A stretch of 30,422 bases of DNA from Lysobacterales bacterium (GTDB taxonomy: Bacteria > Pseudomonadota > Gammaproteobacteria > Xanthomonadales > S139-57), in contig JALWTZ010000047.1 of the NCBI GenBank assembly GCA_026993285.1, positions 1 to 30,422 on the forward strand, written 5' to 3'. The translations under genes were made by a program, and so were the position numbers. A model generated the notes under the pieces. It saw nothing but the letters and a program-made list of their open reading frames with translations. It had not been told where the DNA came from and searched no databases. Below are positions 1 through 7,462 of this stretch, in pieces. Each line of letters starts with the position of its first letter. The first letter of the stretch is position 1.

Positions 1-581
1 GGCAATGGTTGCGTGATGCCTTGACCATCGATCCGCAAAACCAGAAGGCACTCTGGCTCTTGGGCCTGGATGCCAGCCAACACGAGCAATGGGCGTTGGC
101 CAGACAATACTGGGAAAGCCTGATGCCTCAGTTACCTGCAGGCAGCAGTGTGTACGAGGCCGTACTCAAGCAATTGAAGAAGGTCCATGAGCGGCTTGGT
201 GAGCCACTGCCCGATGCATGGGCTAAGGCAACTGAGTCTTTCTCGTTGAAACTGCACGTAGAACTGGCACCCTCGCTGCAGAACAAGTTGCCAGAGAAAG
301 CGGTATTGTTTGTCTTTGCCCGTGCTGCCGATGGTCCCCCCATGCCGGTTGCTGCCCGTAAGCTGCCTTTGGGGACATTCCCTATGGAAATCACCTTGAG
401 CGATGCGGACAGCCTGATGCCCCAACGCAAACTTTCGGATCTGGATCAATGGATCATCAGTGCACGAATTGCCCCGGAAGGCCAGGCACGCAGCCAGGCT
501 GGTACGTTGGAGGCGCAATCCGTAACGGTTGGCAAGGATGACCAACAACCGATAGTGCTGGAAATCAACCGGGTGCAATAA
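1..581 (+). CDS. ccmI: Cytochrome c biogenesis protein CcmI, C-terminal part (5' end outside window)
   Basis: CcmI is the apocytochrome c chaperone of the System I (Ccm) haem-lyase pathway; its C-terminal part lies in the periplasm. The reading frame is open to the left edge, so only about the last 190 residues are seen. They start with the end of a TPR segment (an IDPQN-type turn, then WLLGLDASQHEQW) and continue into the CcmI C-terminal beta-rich domain, recognisable by VFVFARA-like (VLFVFARAADGPPMPVAARK), the LSDADSLMPQRKLSD block and the SARI strand. This matches the C-terminal domain of gammaproteobacterial CcmI (the C-terminal part of E. coli CcmH). The gene ends in TAA. The rest of the ccm operon would be expected to the left. 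The assignment rests on recognised family pattern; the domain boundary is approximate. Confidence 0.85.
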   Translation, partial: QWLRDALTIDPQNQKALWLLGLDASQHEQWALARQYWESLMPQLPAGSSVYEAVLKQLKKVHERLGEPLPDAWAKATESFSLKLHVELAPSLQNKLPEKAVLFVFARAADGPPMPVAARKLPLGTFPMEITLSDADSLMPQRKLSDLDQWIISARIAPEGQARSQAGTLEAQSVTVGKDDQQPIVLEINRVQ

Positions 582-764
582 CGGAGTTGCATAGCTGGCA
601 TGGGCTAGCTAGGATAGGCATATCGCCGGCCTCGGTGAAATGACCACTGGAGCCGGTTCGAGGGGCAAAAGTCAGTCTATATAACCGCCCTGCAATGCGG
701 TTTTAGGCAGCGTGTCGGAGCAACTTTCCAAAGGAGCGACAGACACGAATCGCCGTACAAGGGA
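582..764. other. Intergenic region between convergent ccmI and SEL1-repeat gene
   Basis: 183 bases between two convergent stop codons. The only structure worth naming is a short hairpin at 683-702 followed by T residues (listed separately). I see no credible small gene. Confidence 0.5.
683..704 (+). terminator. Possible weak terminator after ccmI
   Basis: A six-base stem (AACCGC at 683-688 pairs with GCGGTT at 697-702) encloses an eight-base loop and runs into TTTT at 701-704. The stem is short and the T-run is partly inside it, so this is a weak candidate for the end of the ccm transcript. Confidence 0.3.
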
Positions 765-1709
765 TCACGGTGAGTGTGGGTTGGTCTGTTTCGCTTGTTC
801 CAGCTGTTGAGTGATCTGTGCTTTCCAGTATGCGGCCTGCTGCGGGTCGGGATGGACACCAAGCTCACCTTGCTCGAAAGCCCGCTGGAGCCGGTGCATG
901 GCCAATGGATTTCCATTAGCCGCTGCTTTTTGGAACCATTTCAATGCCTTGACCGGGTCAGCCTGCACCCCCAAGGCGCCGGTTTCATAACGCAAGGCCA
1001 GCTCGTATTGTGCATGCGGGTCGTGGTTGAGTGCACGTTTTTGCAGGGCATCCATGCGTTCATGTTTCAGTGGCATGCCGGCATCCAGCAGATTCTGAAT
1101 GATCTGTAACAGCTGCACTGCGTAGACATGCCCGTTGGATGCAGCACGTTTCAGCCAGTGCACGGCGGAATGGTGATCTTCTTCCACCACAACACCTTCC
1201 TGATGCAAGCGTCCCAGCAAATATTGGGCTGGTGGATATCCGTCTTCGGCTGCCTCGCGTAACCAGTCGCCGGCCAGTCTGGCGTTTTTTTTCACACCGG
1301 TTCCGCTCATGTAGGCACGACCCAGATGGTATTTGGCCTCCGGGTTGCCACCTCCAGCAGCCTTTTTCCACCAGTAGACTGCCTGCACTGGATTCGGCGG
1401 TCCGGCAAAACCCTGGATGTAATAATTTCCCAGAGCCATGGCAGCGTAGGCATCACCGGCTTGAGCCGCACGTTCCAGCCATTGTCTTCCCTTTTCGGGG
1501 ACTGGCGATAGACCATAGCGCCCTTCGATCAGAGCAAGGCCATACAAGGTTTGATCGGCAATAGAACCATTTTCGGCCTGAGCCTGAATCAGCGACAATT
1601 CGGAAACAGACGTGCTTTGTTCCGATGCCTGGGAATGGTGGCTGATCGCTGTCACAAGCACGAGCAAACCAGCACAAGAGCCGGCCAGAAGCAAGCGCTT
1701 AGCTGGCAT
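765..1709 (-). CDS. Exported SEL1-repeat (TPR-like) protein
   Basis: 314 residues. The N-terminus (MPAKR, then a hydrophobic stretch to about residue 22, then SHHSQA) looks like a Sec signal peptide, so the protein is probably periplasmic. The rest is a run of about five to six SEL1-type repeats of about 36 residues, with typical elements such as WLERAAQAGDAYAAMALG, WWKKAAGGGNPEAKYHLG, WLREAAEDGYPPAQYLLG and WFQKAAANGNPLAMHRL. SEL1 repeats fold as alpha-solenoids and serve as protein-protein scaffolds; no catalytic motif is visible. The start codon lies inside the 3' end of the upstream sulP gene (11-base overlap), so the two are probably translationally coupled and co-transcribed. That suggests a job connected with the permease or the membrane around it, but the precise role is unknown. 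Confidence 0.85.
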   Translation of the reverse strand: MPAKRLLLAGSCAGLLVLVTAISHHSQASEQSTSVSELSLIQAQAENGSIADQTLYGLALIEGRYGLSPVPEKGRQWLERAAQAGDAYAAMALGNYYIQGFAGPPNPVQAVYWWKKAAGGGNPEAKYHLGRAYMSGTGVKKNARLAGDWLREAAEDGYPPAQYLLGRLHQEGVVVEEDHHSAVHWLKRAASNGHVYAVQLLQIIQNLLDAGMPLKHERMDALQKRALNHDPHAQYELALRYETGALGVQADPVKALKWFQKAAANGNPLAMHRLQRAFEQGELGVHPDPQQAAYWKAQITQQLEQAKQTNPHSP

Positions 1710-3495
1710 CTTTTAGCACCGCTGCCTGTGACGCATCGGGTAGCTCGGGTTCATCGGAATCATCGGAGACTTCCCCTTCTGTCTGACCCTCCAATTTCTC
1801 CTTGATAGCATTGATGGCCATGTACACGGAAGGATAGACATTTTCCTTGCCGATCATTTGACAAAGCCCTGTTCTGTCAAAGGTCTCCAGAATATTTTCC
1901 TTCATGTTGGCAAAGGAAATGCCAACACCGGCCTTTTTCAGTCGATCCAGCAGATTCCGAAGCATTTCCACACCTGAAGCATCCAGACCATTGATACCGT
2001 CACCCACGACCAGAATTTCTTTCAGGTCCGGATCTTCCCCCAGCAGGTAGAGCACGGCATCCTCGAAGTAACTGACATTGGCAAAATACAATTCACCGTC
2101 GAACCGAATGGCCGTAATATTGGGATGCAGCTTGGGCAGATTGTAGCGTTTGGCACTGCGAAGAATGCCTTGTTCGTTCACGCCAAGAATCACTACGCCC
2201 GGCCGCATGGTGTGGAAAAGGAAAAGAACCAGTGACAACAGAATGCCGGTCAGAATGCCATTCTGGATGTTGGGCGCAAAGGCCAGTGTAGCCACAAAGG
2301 TTACAACAGCTGCAATCCCGTCCGGTCGATTGGAAACCCAGGCATCCTTGATGGATTCCACATTGATCAGGCTGAAAACAGCCACCATGATAATGGCCGC
2401 AAGAACCGGCTTGGGCAGATGGTGCAGCAAGGGGGTGAAAAAGAACAGGGTCAGCAACACGACCAGTGCGCTGATGACCGATGCCAGCCCGGTTCTTGCA
2501 CCGGTGGCGAGGTTGAGGGCTGAACGCGAAAAGGATCCGCTGACGGGCATGCCCTGACTGAAGGCTGCGGCAATCTTGGCCAGCCCCTGGCCAATCAGTT
2601 CCTGATTTTCATCCCATTTGGTACGTGTTTTGATGGCGATGATCTTTGAACTGGACATGGCCTCCATAAAACTGATGATGGCAATCACAAAAGCAGCCGG
2701 AAGCATCTGCATACTGGCCGACAAATCCAGTGGTGGCATGCTTAACTTGGGCAATCCCTGCGGAATAACGCCCACCACAACACCGCCATCTGCCTCGAAA
2801 CCTACCAGATAACTGATGATTGTGGTGATCATCACCACAATCAGCACACCCGGCAATTTGGGCGTATAGCGTTTGAGAAGAACCAGCGCAATCAGCGCAC
2901 TACCTCCAAACAACAAGGAGGGAATATGCGTCCGTGAATAATGTTCGATCACATGCAGCACATCCAGCATAAAATGCGGGCTATGCTCCAGTTTCAGCCC
3001 CAGCATTGCGGGCAGCTGAGCCAGGGAGATGATCAAGGCTGCGGCGTTGATGAAGCCACGCAAAACCGGATAGGAAAGAAAATTGATCAGCACGCCCAAC
3101 CGTGCCACACCCAGCCCCATCTGGATGATGCCAGACAACAGGGCCATTAGGATCACGTAAGCGTAGAACTGCTCTGTGCCAAACTGGGCCAGGGTCATCA
3201 CGCTAGCGGCCGTGAGCAGGGATGTCATGGCCACCGGCCCGGTGGAAAGAGCGGGTGACGAGCCCCACAAGGCACCAACAATCACCGGTAAAAACGACGC
3301 ATAAAGGCCGTAATAGGGCGGTACACCCGCCAGTTGCGCATAGGCCAGTGATTGCGGGATTGCTACCATGGCAACGGTGATGCCCGCAATCAAATCGGCA
3401 CGGAAAGTTTCCCGGTTGACCTGCGGTAACCAGGACATGAACGGAAACAGACGTTGCCAGACAGGAACTGGCTTACGCTTGATCACGATGGTCAT
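1699..3495 (-). CDS. SulP-family anion permease with C-terminal STAS domain
   Basis: 598 residues. The N-terminal part is a multi-span SulP (SLC26-like) transporter: the opening GITVAMVAIPQSLAYAQLAGVPPYYGLYASFLP is the family signature, followed by the STGPVAMTSLL segment. The C-terminal 140 residues or so form a STAS regulatory domain (ITAIRFDGELYFANVSYFED, then GINGLDASGVEMLRNLLDRLKKAG), ending in an acidic tail. SulP proteins carry sulfate, bicarbonate or other small anions, often coupled to Na+ or H+; the substrate cannot be told from sequence. The gene is followed with an 11-base overlap by the SEL1-repeat gene and is divergent from the Ehr-like operon, from which it is 319 bases away. 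The start at 3495 keeps the basic N-terminus before the first helix; no strong ribosome binding site precedes it. Confidence 0.9.
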   Translation of the reverse strand: MTIVIKRKPVPVWQRLFPFMSWLPQVNRETFRADLIAGITVAMVAIPQSLAYAQLAGVPPYYGLYASFLPVIVGALWGSSPALSTGPVAMTSLLTAASVMTLAQFGTEQFYAYVILMALLSGIIQMGLGVARLGVLINFLSYPVLRGFINAAALIISLAQLPAMLGLKLEHSPHFMLDVLHVIEHYSRTHIPSLLFGGSALIALVLLKRYTPKLPGVLIVVMITTIISYLVGFEADGGVVVGVIPQGLPKLSMPPLDLSASMQMLPAAFVIAIISFMEAMSSSKIIAIKTRTKWDENQELIGQGLAKIAAAFSQGMPVSGSFSRSALNLATGARTGLASVISALVVLLTLFFFTPLLHHLPKPVLAAIIMVAVFSLINVESIKDAWVSNRPDGIAAVVTFVATLAFAPNIQNGILTGILLSLVLFLFHTMRPGVVILGVNEQGILRSAKRYNLPKLHPNITAIRFDGELYFANVSYFEDAVLYLLGEDPDLKEILVVGDGINGLDASGVEMLRNLLDRLKKAGVGISFANMKENILETFDRTGLCQMIGKENVYPSVYMAINAIKEKLEGQTEGEVSDDSDEPELPDASQAAVLKDAS

Positions 3496-3624
3496 GAGCG
3501 GGGACGATTCTCCGAGCGTTTGTGGTTCTGCGGCGGGACAATTCGCTGGTCAGGCCGGCCCGTGGCGCAGAGACCGATTGAACACGAGGGTGTAGAAGCG
3601 CTTGCAGACCGCGCATTTTCACCA

Positions 3625-3659
3625 CTTAAAGAAAGCGGAGCAAAGGTACTCCTTTTAAG
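3625..3659. repeat. Imperfect inverted repeat in the sulP/hyf divergent region
   Basis: CTTAAA (3625-3630) pairs with TTTAAG (3654-3659), and GGAG (3637-3640) with CTCC (3649-3652), with an asymmetric internal loop. It is not followed by a T-run, so it is not a standard terminator. It could be an operator or an RNA structure, or chance. Confidence 0.3.
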
Positions 3660-3771
3660 GGCAAATGGCCAGTCTCCCAAATGCAGGATGCCTGGGCGAT
3701 TTCGGGTGTAACAAGGCTCAGGGCATACATTTAGCTGTTAATGGATAGTGATTGTTCCCCCCTCGTCTCTG

Positions 3772-3777
3772 TATGAT
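3772..3777 (+). promoter_or_regulatory. Candidate -10 element for the hyf-like operon
   Basis: TATGAT lies 37 bases before the chosen hyfB start. The best -35 match, TTGTTC at 3752-3757, is only 14 bases upstream, shorter than the usual 16-18, so this is a weak call. Confidence 0.25.
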
Positions 3778-3806
3778 ATGCACCCGACCGTGGACCCATC
3801 CGTTCT

Positions 3807-3813
3807 GGAGAGG
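3807..3813 (+). promoter_or_regulatory. Ribosome binding site that sets the hyfB start
   Basis: GGAGAGG sits just before ATG at 3815. It favours this start over the upstream in-frame codon at 3752, which would add about 21 residues with no membrane or family character. Confidence 0.6.
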
Positions 3814-3814
3814 A

Positions 3815-5836
3815 ATGACATTGTCTCAATCGCAAGCTTTCATTCTCCTGGCAGAAGCTGCTGTAGTTGCCGCACTTTTGTCAGCATTGGCAGCCCTGAT
3901 GACCCGAAAACATCCCGCCTGGATGCGTGTCGTGGTCATCCCCCTGATGGCTATCTCCGCCGTTTTTGCGGTTGTGGCCGGTTTCGCGGCTTTGCAACAG
4001 GAGTTATCCCTGACAGCCACCCTGCCCCTGGGGCTGCCCTGGCTGCCCTGGCAAATCCGTCTGGACAGTACGTCCGGTTTCTTTTTGATGCTAATCGGTC
4101 TGGTTACCCTGCTGATCACCTTTTATGCGCCGGCATATGTACGCGAGTTTGAGTCCGGCCAGGATTCACTACCTGCGTTGGGCGGTTTCACCGGCATTTT
4201 TCTTGCTGGCATGCAAATGGTGGTGCTGGCAGATGGTGCCTTTGCCTTCATGGTCAGCTGGGAAGTCATGTCACTCAGCTCCTATTTTCTGGTGACCTTC
4301 CAGCATGAGAAACCTGAAAACCGACGGGCAGGTTTCATCTATCTGTTGATGGCGCATGTAGGGGGGCTTTCCATTCTGCTGGGGTTTGGTGTGATGGCCG
4401 CCTTTGGACATGGATTTGCCTTCGATGCCATGCGGGCTGCCACGTTACCTACAACCTGGGCCAGTATCGCCTTTGCACTGGCCCTGTTCGGCTTTGGCAT
4501 GAAAGCCGGACTTTTGCCCATACATGCCTGGTTACCGGAAGCACATCCAGTTGCACCGTCTCATATTTCTGCACTGATGTCCGGGGTTATGTTGAAAGTG
4601 GCCGTCTACGGCCTGTTGCGGTTTACCTGGGATCTGCTGGGTAACCCCCTATGGCAGTGGGGAGTCGTTTTGTTGCTGGTGGGTGCCGCATCGGCGCTGG
4701 CAGGCGTGCTTTTTGCCATGATGCAACAGGATATCAAACGCCTGCTGGCTTACAGCTCAGTGGAAAACATCGGCATCATCTTCATGGCACTGGGGTTATC
4801 GGCCTTGTTTAGCGGCACGGGTCATCCGGTGCTGGCCACCATCGGATTTGTGGCCGCGCTGTATCACGCACTCAACCATGCCATGTTCAAAAGCCTCATG
4901 TTTCTCGGTGCAGGAGCCGTGCTCCACGCCAGTCATGAACGCAATCTGGACCAGATGGGTGGTTTGCTACGCAGAATGCCGTGGACCGGATTGTTCGTCT
5001 TGCTGGGCTGTATCAGTATCTCTGCACTGCCTCCGTTCAACGGTTTTGTCTCCGAATGGCTGACTTTTCAGACGGCCTTGCAGGCCTGGACCATGGACAG
5101 TGGCATTTTACGCATTCTTCTGCCTGTAACGGCTGCCGTTCTGGCCTTGACCGGGGCCATTGCCGCAGCTACCTTTGTCAAGCTCTATGGTATTGCCTTT
5201 CTGGGGCGTGCCCGTTCCCGACACGCACGCAGAGCCAGGGAAGTTCCCTTTGGCATGCGTTTTTCCCTCGGATCCTTTTCTCTAATGTGTCTGTTGCTGG
5301 GTATTTTCCCTACACAGGTTATCTCCCTGCTGGGTGGCATTACCAATCAGCTGATGGGGCAGCGATTGGCACAGGCCACGGCACATGGTTGGCTTTGGTT
5401 GACACCGGTTTCCGCGGAAACAGCCAGTTATTCAGCACCTCTGGTCTTTGCGGGTGCATTGGGTATCTGGTGGATTGCCCAGGGCCTGCTGCGCAGGGGA
5501 CGGGTGCGAAAAATACGCCGGGGCGACCCCTGGGATTGTGGCTTTGGCATGCCTGATGCACGCATGCAATACACGGCCGTGGCTTTTGCACAGCCCATGC
5601 GCCGGGTTTTTTCCACGCTCTTTGATGTCAAGGAATCCATCGAACAGGACAAGGCGGAAATACCCCGTTACACCCTTACCATTCATGACCCGCTCTGGTA
5701 TCGGTTCTATCTGCCTATTGGCCGGTTGGTTGACGCTTCTGCACGCAGAATCGTTCGACTGCAATCCGGTAATGTGCGCATCTATCTGGGCTGGTCTCTT
5801 GCAACCTTGGTGATTTTGCTATGGCTGATCTCCTGA
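3815..5836 (+). CDS. hyfB: NuoL/HyfB-like proton-translocating membrane subunit of an Ehr-like complex
   Basis: 673 residues, close to the length of E. coli HyfB/HycC. It belongs to the Mrp-antiporter/complex I NuoL-M-N family, the large membrane subunits thought to move H+ or Na+. Conserved charged residues in membrane segments are present: Glu150 in SWEVMSLSSYF, Lys230 in GFGMKAGLLPIHAWLPEAHP, Lys261 in SGVMLKVAVYG, and the YHALNHAMFKSLMFLGAG segment around residue 350-365. The C-terminal part (GDPWDCGFG, then MQYTAVAFAQP) is typical of HyfB/HycC and not of NuoL. It is the first gene of a six-gene operon and overlaps hyfC by 16 bases. The name gives the closest family only; because the large subunit lacks nickel ligands, this is not expected to serve a hydrogenase. 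Confidence 0.9.
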   Translation: MTLSQSQAFILLAEAAVVAALLSALAALMTRKHPAWMRVVVIPLMAISAVFAVVAGFAALQQELSLTATLPLGLPWLPWQIRLDSTSGFFLMLIGLVTLLITFYAPAYVREFESGQDSLPALGGFTGIFLAGMQMVVLADGAFAFMVSWEVMSLSSYFLVTFQHEKPENRRAGFIYLLMAHVGGLSILLGFGVMAAFGHGFAFDAMRAATLPTTWASIAFALALFGFGMKAGLLPIHAWLPEAHPVAPSHISALMSGVMLKVAVYGLLRFTWDLLGNPLWQWGVVLLLVGAASALAGVLFAMMQQDIKRLLAYSSVENIGIIFMALGLSALFSGTGHPVLATIGFVAALYHALNHAMFKSLMFLGAGAVLHASHERNLDQMGGLLRRMPWTGLFVLLGCISISALPPFNGFVSEWLTFQTALQAWTMDSGILRILLPVTAAVLALTGAIAAATFVKLYGIAFLGRARSRHARRAREVPFGMRFSLGSFSLMCLLLGIFPTQVISLLGGITNQLMGQRLAQATAHGWLWLTPVSAETASYSAPLVFAGALGIWWIAQGLLRRGRVRKIRRGDPWDCGFGMPDARMQYTAVAFAQPMRRVFSTLFDVKESIEQDKAEIPRYTLTIHDPLWYRFYLPIGRLVDASARRIVRLQSGNVRIYLGWSLATLVILLWLIS

Positions 5837-6786
5837 ATCTGAAAGAATGGGTGGCCGTACTGGGCCAGTTGCTGATGTTTGCCCTGGCCGCGCCCATGCT
5901 GGTTGCTTGGGTCAAGCGGGTCAAGTGCGTGCTGCAAAACCGTAAGGGACCCTCCCTGCTGCAACCTTATCGTGACTTGAGCAAATTGCTGAAGAAAGAA
6001 GTGCGAGTGGCTCATACAGCATCACCACTGTTTCGTGCCACACCCTATCTGGTTTTTTCAGCCGTTCTCGTTGCCGCTTCCACCGTACCCTTGCTGCAGG
6101 TCCACCTGCCCACTACGGCACTGGCCGATGTGATTGTACTCGTGGGTTTTCTGGCTTTGGCCCGTTTTTTTCTCGCTTTGGCCGGCATGGATGTAGGCAC
6201 GGCCTTTGGGGGCATGGGTGCCTCCAGGGAGATGTTGATTTCCGCACTGGCGGAGCCAGCCATGCTCATGGCCATTTTTACGCTCACCATGAGTGCGCAT
6301 AGCACCAACCTTTCCAGTGTCATCCAGCATGTGCTGGATACCGGCCTCCTGCTACGTCCTTCCCTGCTGTTTGCCCTTTTGGCACTGTTACTGGTGGCCA
6401 TTGCTGAAACGGGACGGATTCCTGTGGACAATCCAGCCACTCACCTGGAGCTGACCATGGTCCATGAGGCCATGATTCTGGAATATTCCGGGCGGCATCT
6501 GGCGCTGATGGAATGGGCGGCACAGATCAAGTTGCTGCTCTATGGCGTTTTGATCAGCAATGTCTTCTTTCCTTGGGGCATTGCCGAAACGGCAACTGCA
6601 CCCGCACTGGCAATCGGTGCGCTGGCCATTCTGGCCAAACTGGTCACCCTGGGTATGGTATTGGCTGTTTCAGAGACGCTGGTGGCCAAGATGCGACTGT
6701 TCAGAGTACCGGCTTTTCTCAACCTCGCTTTCCTGCTTGGGCTGCTGGGCATGCTCAGTTATGTGATCCTGGAGACGAGTCTATGA
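5821..6786 (+). CDS. hyfC: NuoH/HyfC-like membrane subunit
   Basis: 321 residues, nearly all membrane segments. It is the complex I subunit 1 (NuoH/HycD/HyfC) homologue, which in the family links the hydrophilic Fe-S arm to the antiporter-like subunits. Diagnostic pieces are the N-terminal loop VKRVKCVLQNRKGPSLLQPY followed by DLSKLLKKE, the segment AETGRIPVDNPATHLELTMVHEAM, and the acidic residues in it that line the quinone/proton cavity in complex I. The start overlaps the end of hyfB by 16 bases, and its own stop overlaps the hyfE start (ATGA), so the genes are translationally coupled. No good ribosome binding site precedes it, consistent with coupling. Confidence 0.9.
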   Translation: MADLLNLKEWVAVLGQLLMFALAAPMLVAWVKRVKCVLQNRKGPSLLQPYRDLSKLLKKEVRVAHTASPLFRATPYLVFSAVLVAASTVPLLQVHLPTTALADVIVLVGFLALARFFLALAGMDVGTAFGGMGASREMLISALAEPAMLMAIFTLTMSAHSTNLSSVIQHVLDTGLLLRPSLLFALLALLLVAIAETGRIPVDNPATHLELTMVHEAMILEYSGRHLALMEWAAQIKLLLYGVLISNVFFPWGIAETATAPALAIGALAILAKLVTLGMVLAVSETLVAKMRLFRVPAFLNLAFLLGLLGMLSYVILETSL

Positions 6787-7460
6787 ATCTGGCGCAATTG
6801 GGGCTGGTGGAACAGTCCATTTTCGTTTTTGCGGCACTGGCCTTGTTGCTGTCCTTCCTTTTGTTGTTTCAGGGACGCCTGACGGCCATGGTGCATGTAT
6901 TTGCCTGGCAGGGCTTCCTTCTCGCTCTACTGACAGCCACGGTGGCTTCCGTCGAGCACAGCCATCATCTGTTCCTGTCAGCAGCACTGACCCTGATGCT
7001 CAAGGGCTTGATGATTCCGTGGATGTTGCATCGTCTGATCCGCAAATTGCATCTTGAGCGACACCAGGAGCGGTTGCAACACCAGGCACTGGTCATGATG
7101 GCTGGTGCGGGCCTGGTGATATTCAGTTACTGGGTTGTACTGCCCATTGCACGTCTGGAACTGGCGAATACCCGTAATATCGTCGCCCTGAGCCTGGCCA
7201 TCGTTCAGCTGGGCATGCTGCTGATGGTAGCGCGCCGTCAGGTGGTCGCGCAGGTGATTGGCTTCATGTCCATGGAAAACGGCCTGTTTCTTGCCGCAGT
7301 GGCCGCAACTTATGGCATGCCGCTGGTGGTGGAGCTGGGCATTGCCTTTGATGTACTCGTGGCCGCCATCCTGTTCGGGGTTTTTTTCTTCCATATCCGC
7401 GACAGCATCGAGTCTCTGGATGTGGATCAATTGACACAACTCTCCGAGGAGGAGCGCTGA
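6783..7460 (+). CDS. hyfE: HyfE-like (NuoK-related) membrane subunit
   Basis: 225 residues with about six to seven hydrophobic segments. The C-terminal half resembles HyfE: GFMSMENGLFLAAVAATYGMP, then VVELGIAFDVLVAAILFGVFFFHIRDS. The glutamates in the ENG and VELG positions are inside membrane segments, as in NuoK-type subunits. The ATG overlaps the stop of hyfC by four bases. An upstream in-frame extension of 90 codons exists, but it runs inside hyfC and is discarded. The gene ends two bases before hyfF. HyfE is found in hydrogenase 4, Ehr and related complexes but not in complex I, which helps to place this operon in the hydrogenase-4-like branch. Confidence 0.88.
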   Translation: MNLAQLGLVEQSIFVFAALALLLSFLLLFQGRLTAMVHVFAWQGFLLALLTATVASVEHSHHLFLSAALTLMLKGLMIPWMLHRLIRKLHLERHQERLQHQALVMMAGAGLVIFSYWVVLPIARLELANTRNIVALSLAIVQLGMLLMVARRQVVAQVIGFMSMENGLFLAAVAATYGMPLVVELGIAFDVLVAAILFGVFFFHIRDSIESLDVDQLTQLSEEER

Positions 7461-7462
7461 AG

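Larger units (their letters stand above)
3496..3814. other. Divergent intergenic region between sulP and the hyf-like operon
   Basis: 319 bases between the starts of two divergent genes, so it should hold both promoters. I see a possible -10 for the rightward operon (TATGAT, 3772-3777) with only a poorly spaced TTGTTC upstream. There is also an imperfect hairpin at 3625-3659 (CTTAAA with TTTAAG, and GGAG with CTCC inside). Short open frames cross this region but have no ribosome binding site or recognisable protein character. The length leaves room for a regulator site that I cannot identify. Confidence 0.5.

Noticed and set aside
711..747. CGTGTC / GACACG inverted arms downstream of the SEL1-repeat gene
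   Set aside because: Arms are short and 25 bases apart with no T-run; not convincing as a terminator or operator.
3454..3711. Open frame of 85 codons crossing the sulP start and the divergent region on the plus strand
   Set aside because: It overlaps the well-supported sulP start, has no ribosome binding site or recognisable protein character, and is best explained as chance in a promoter region.
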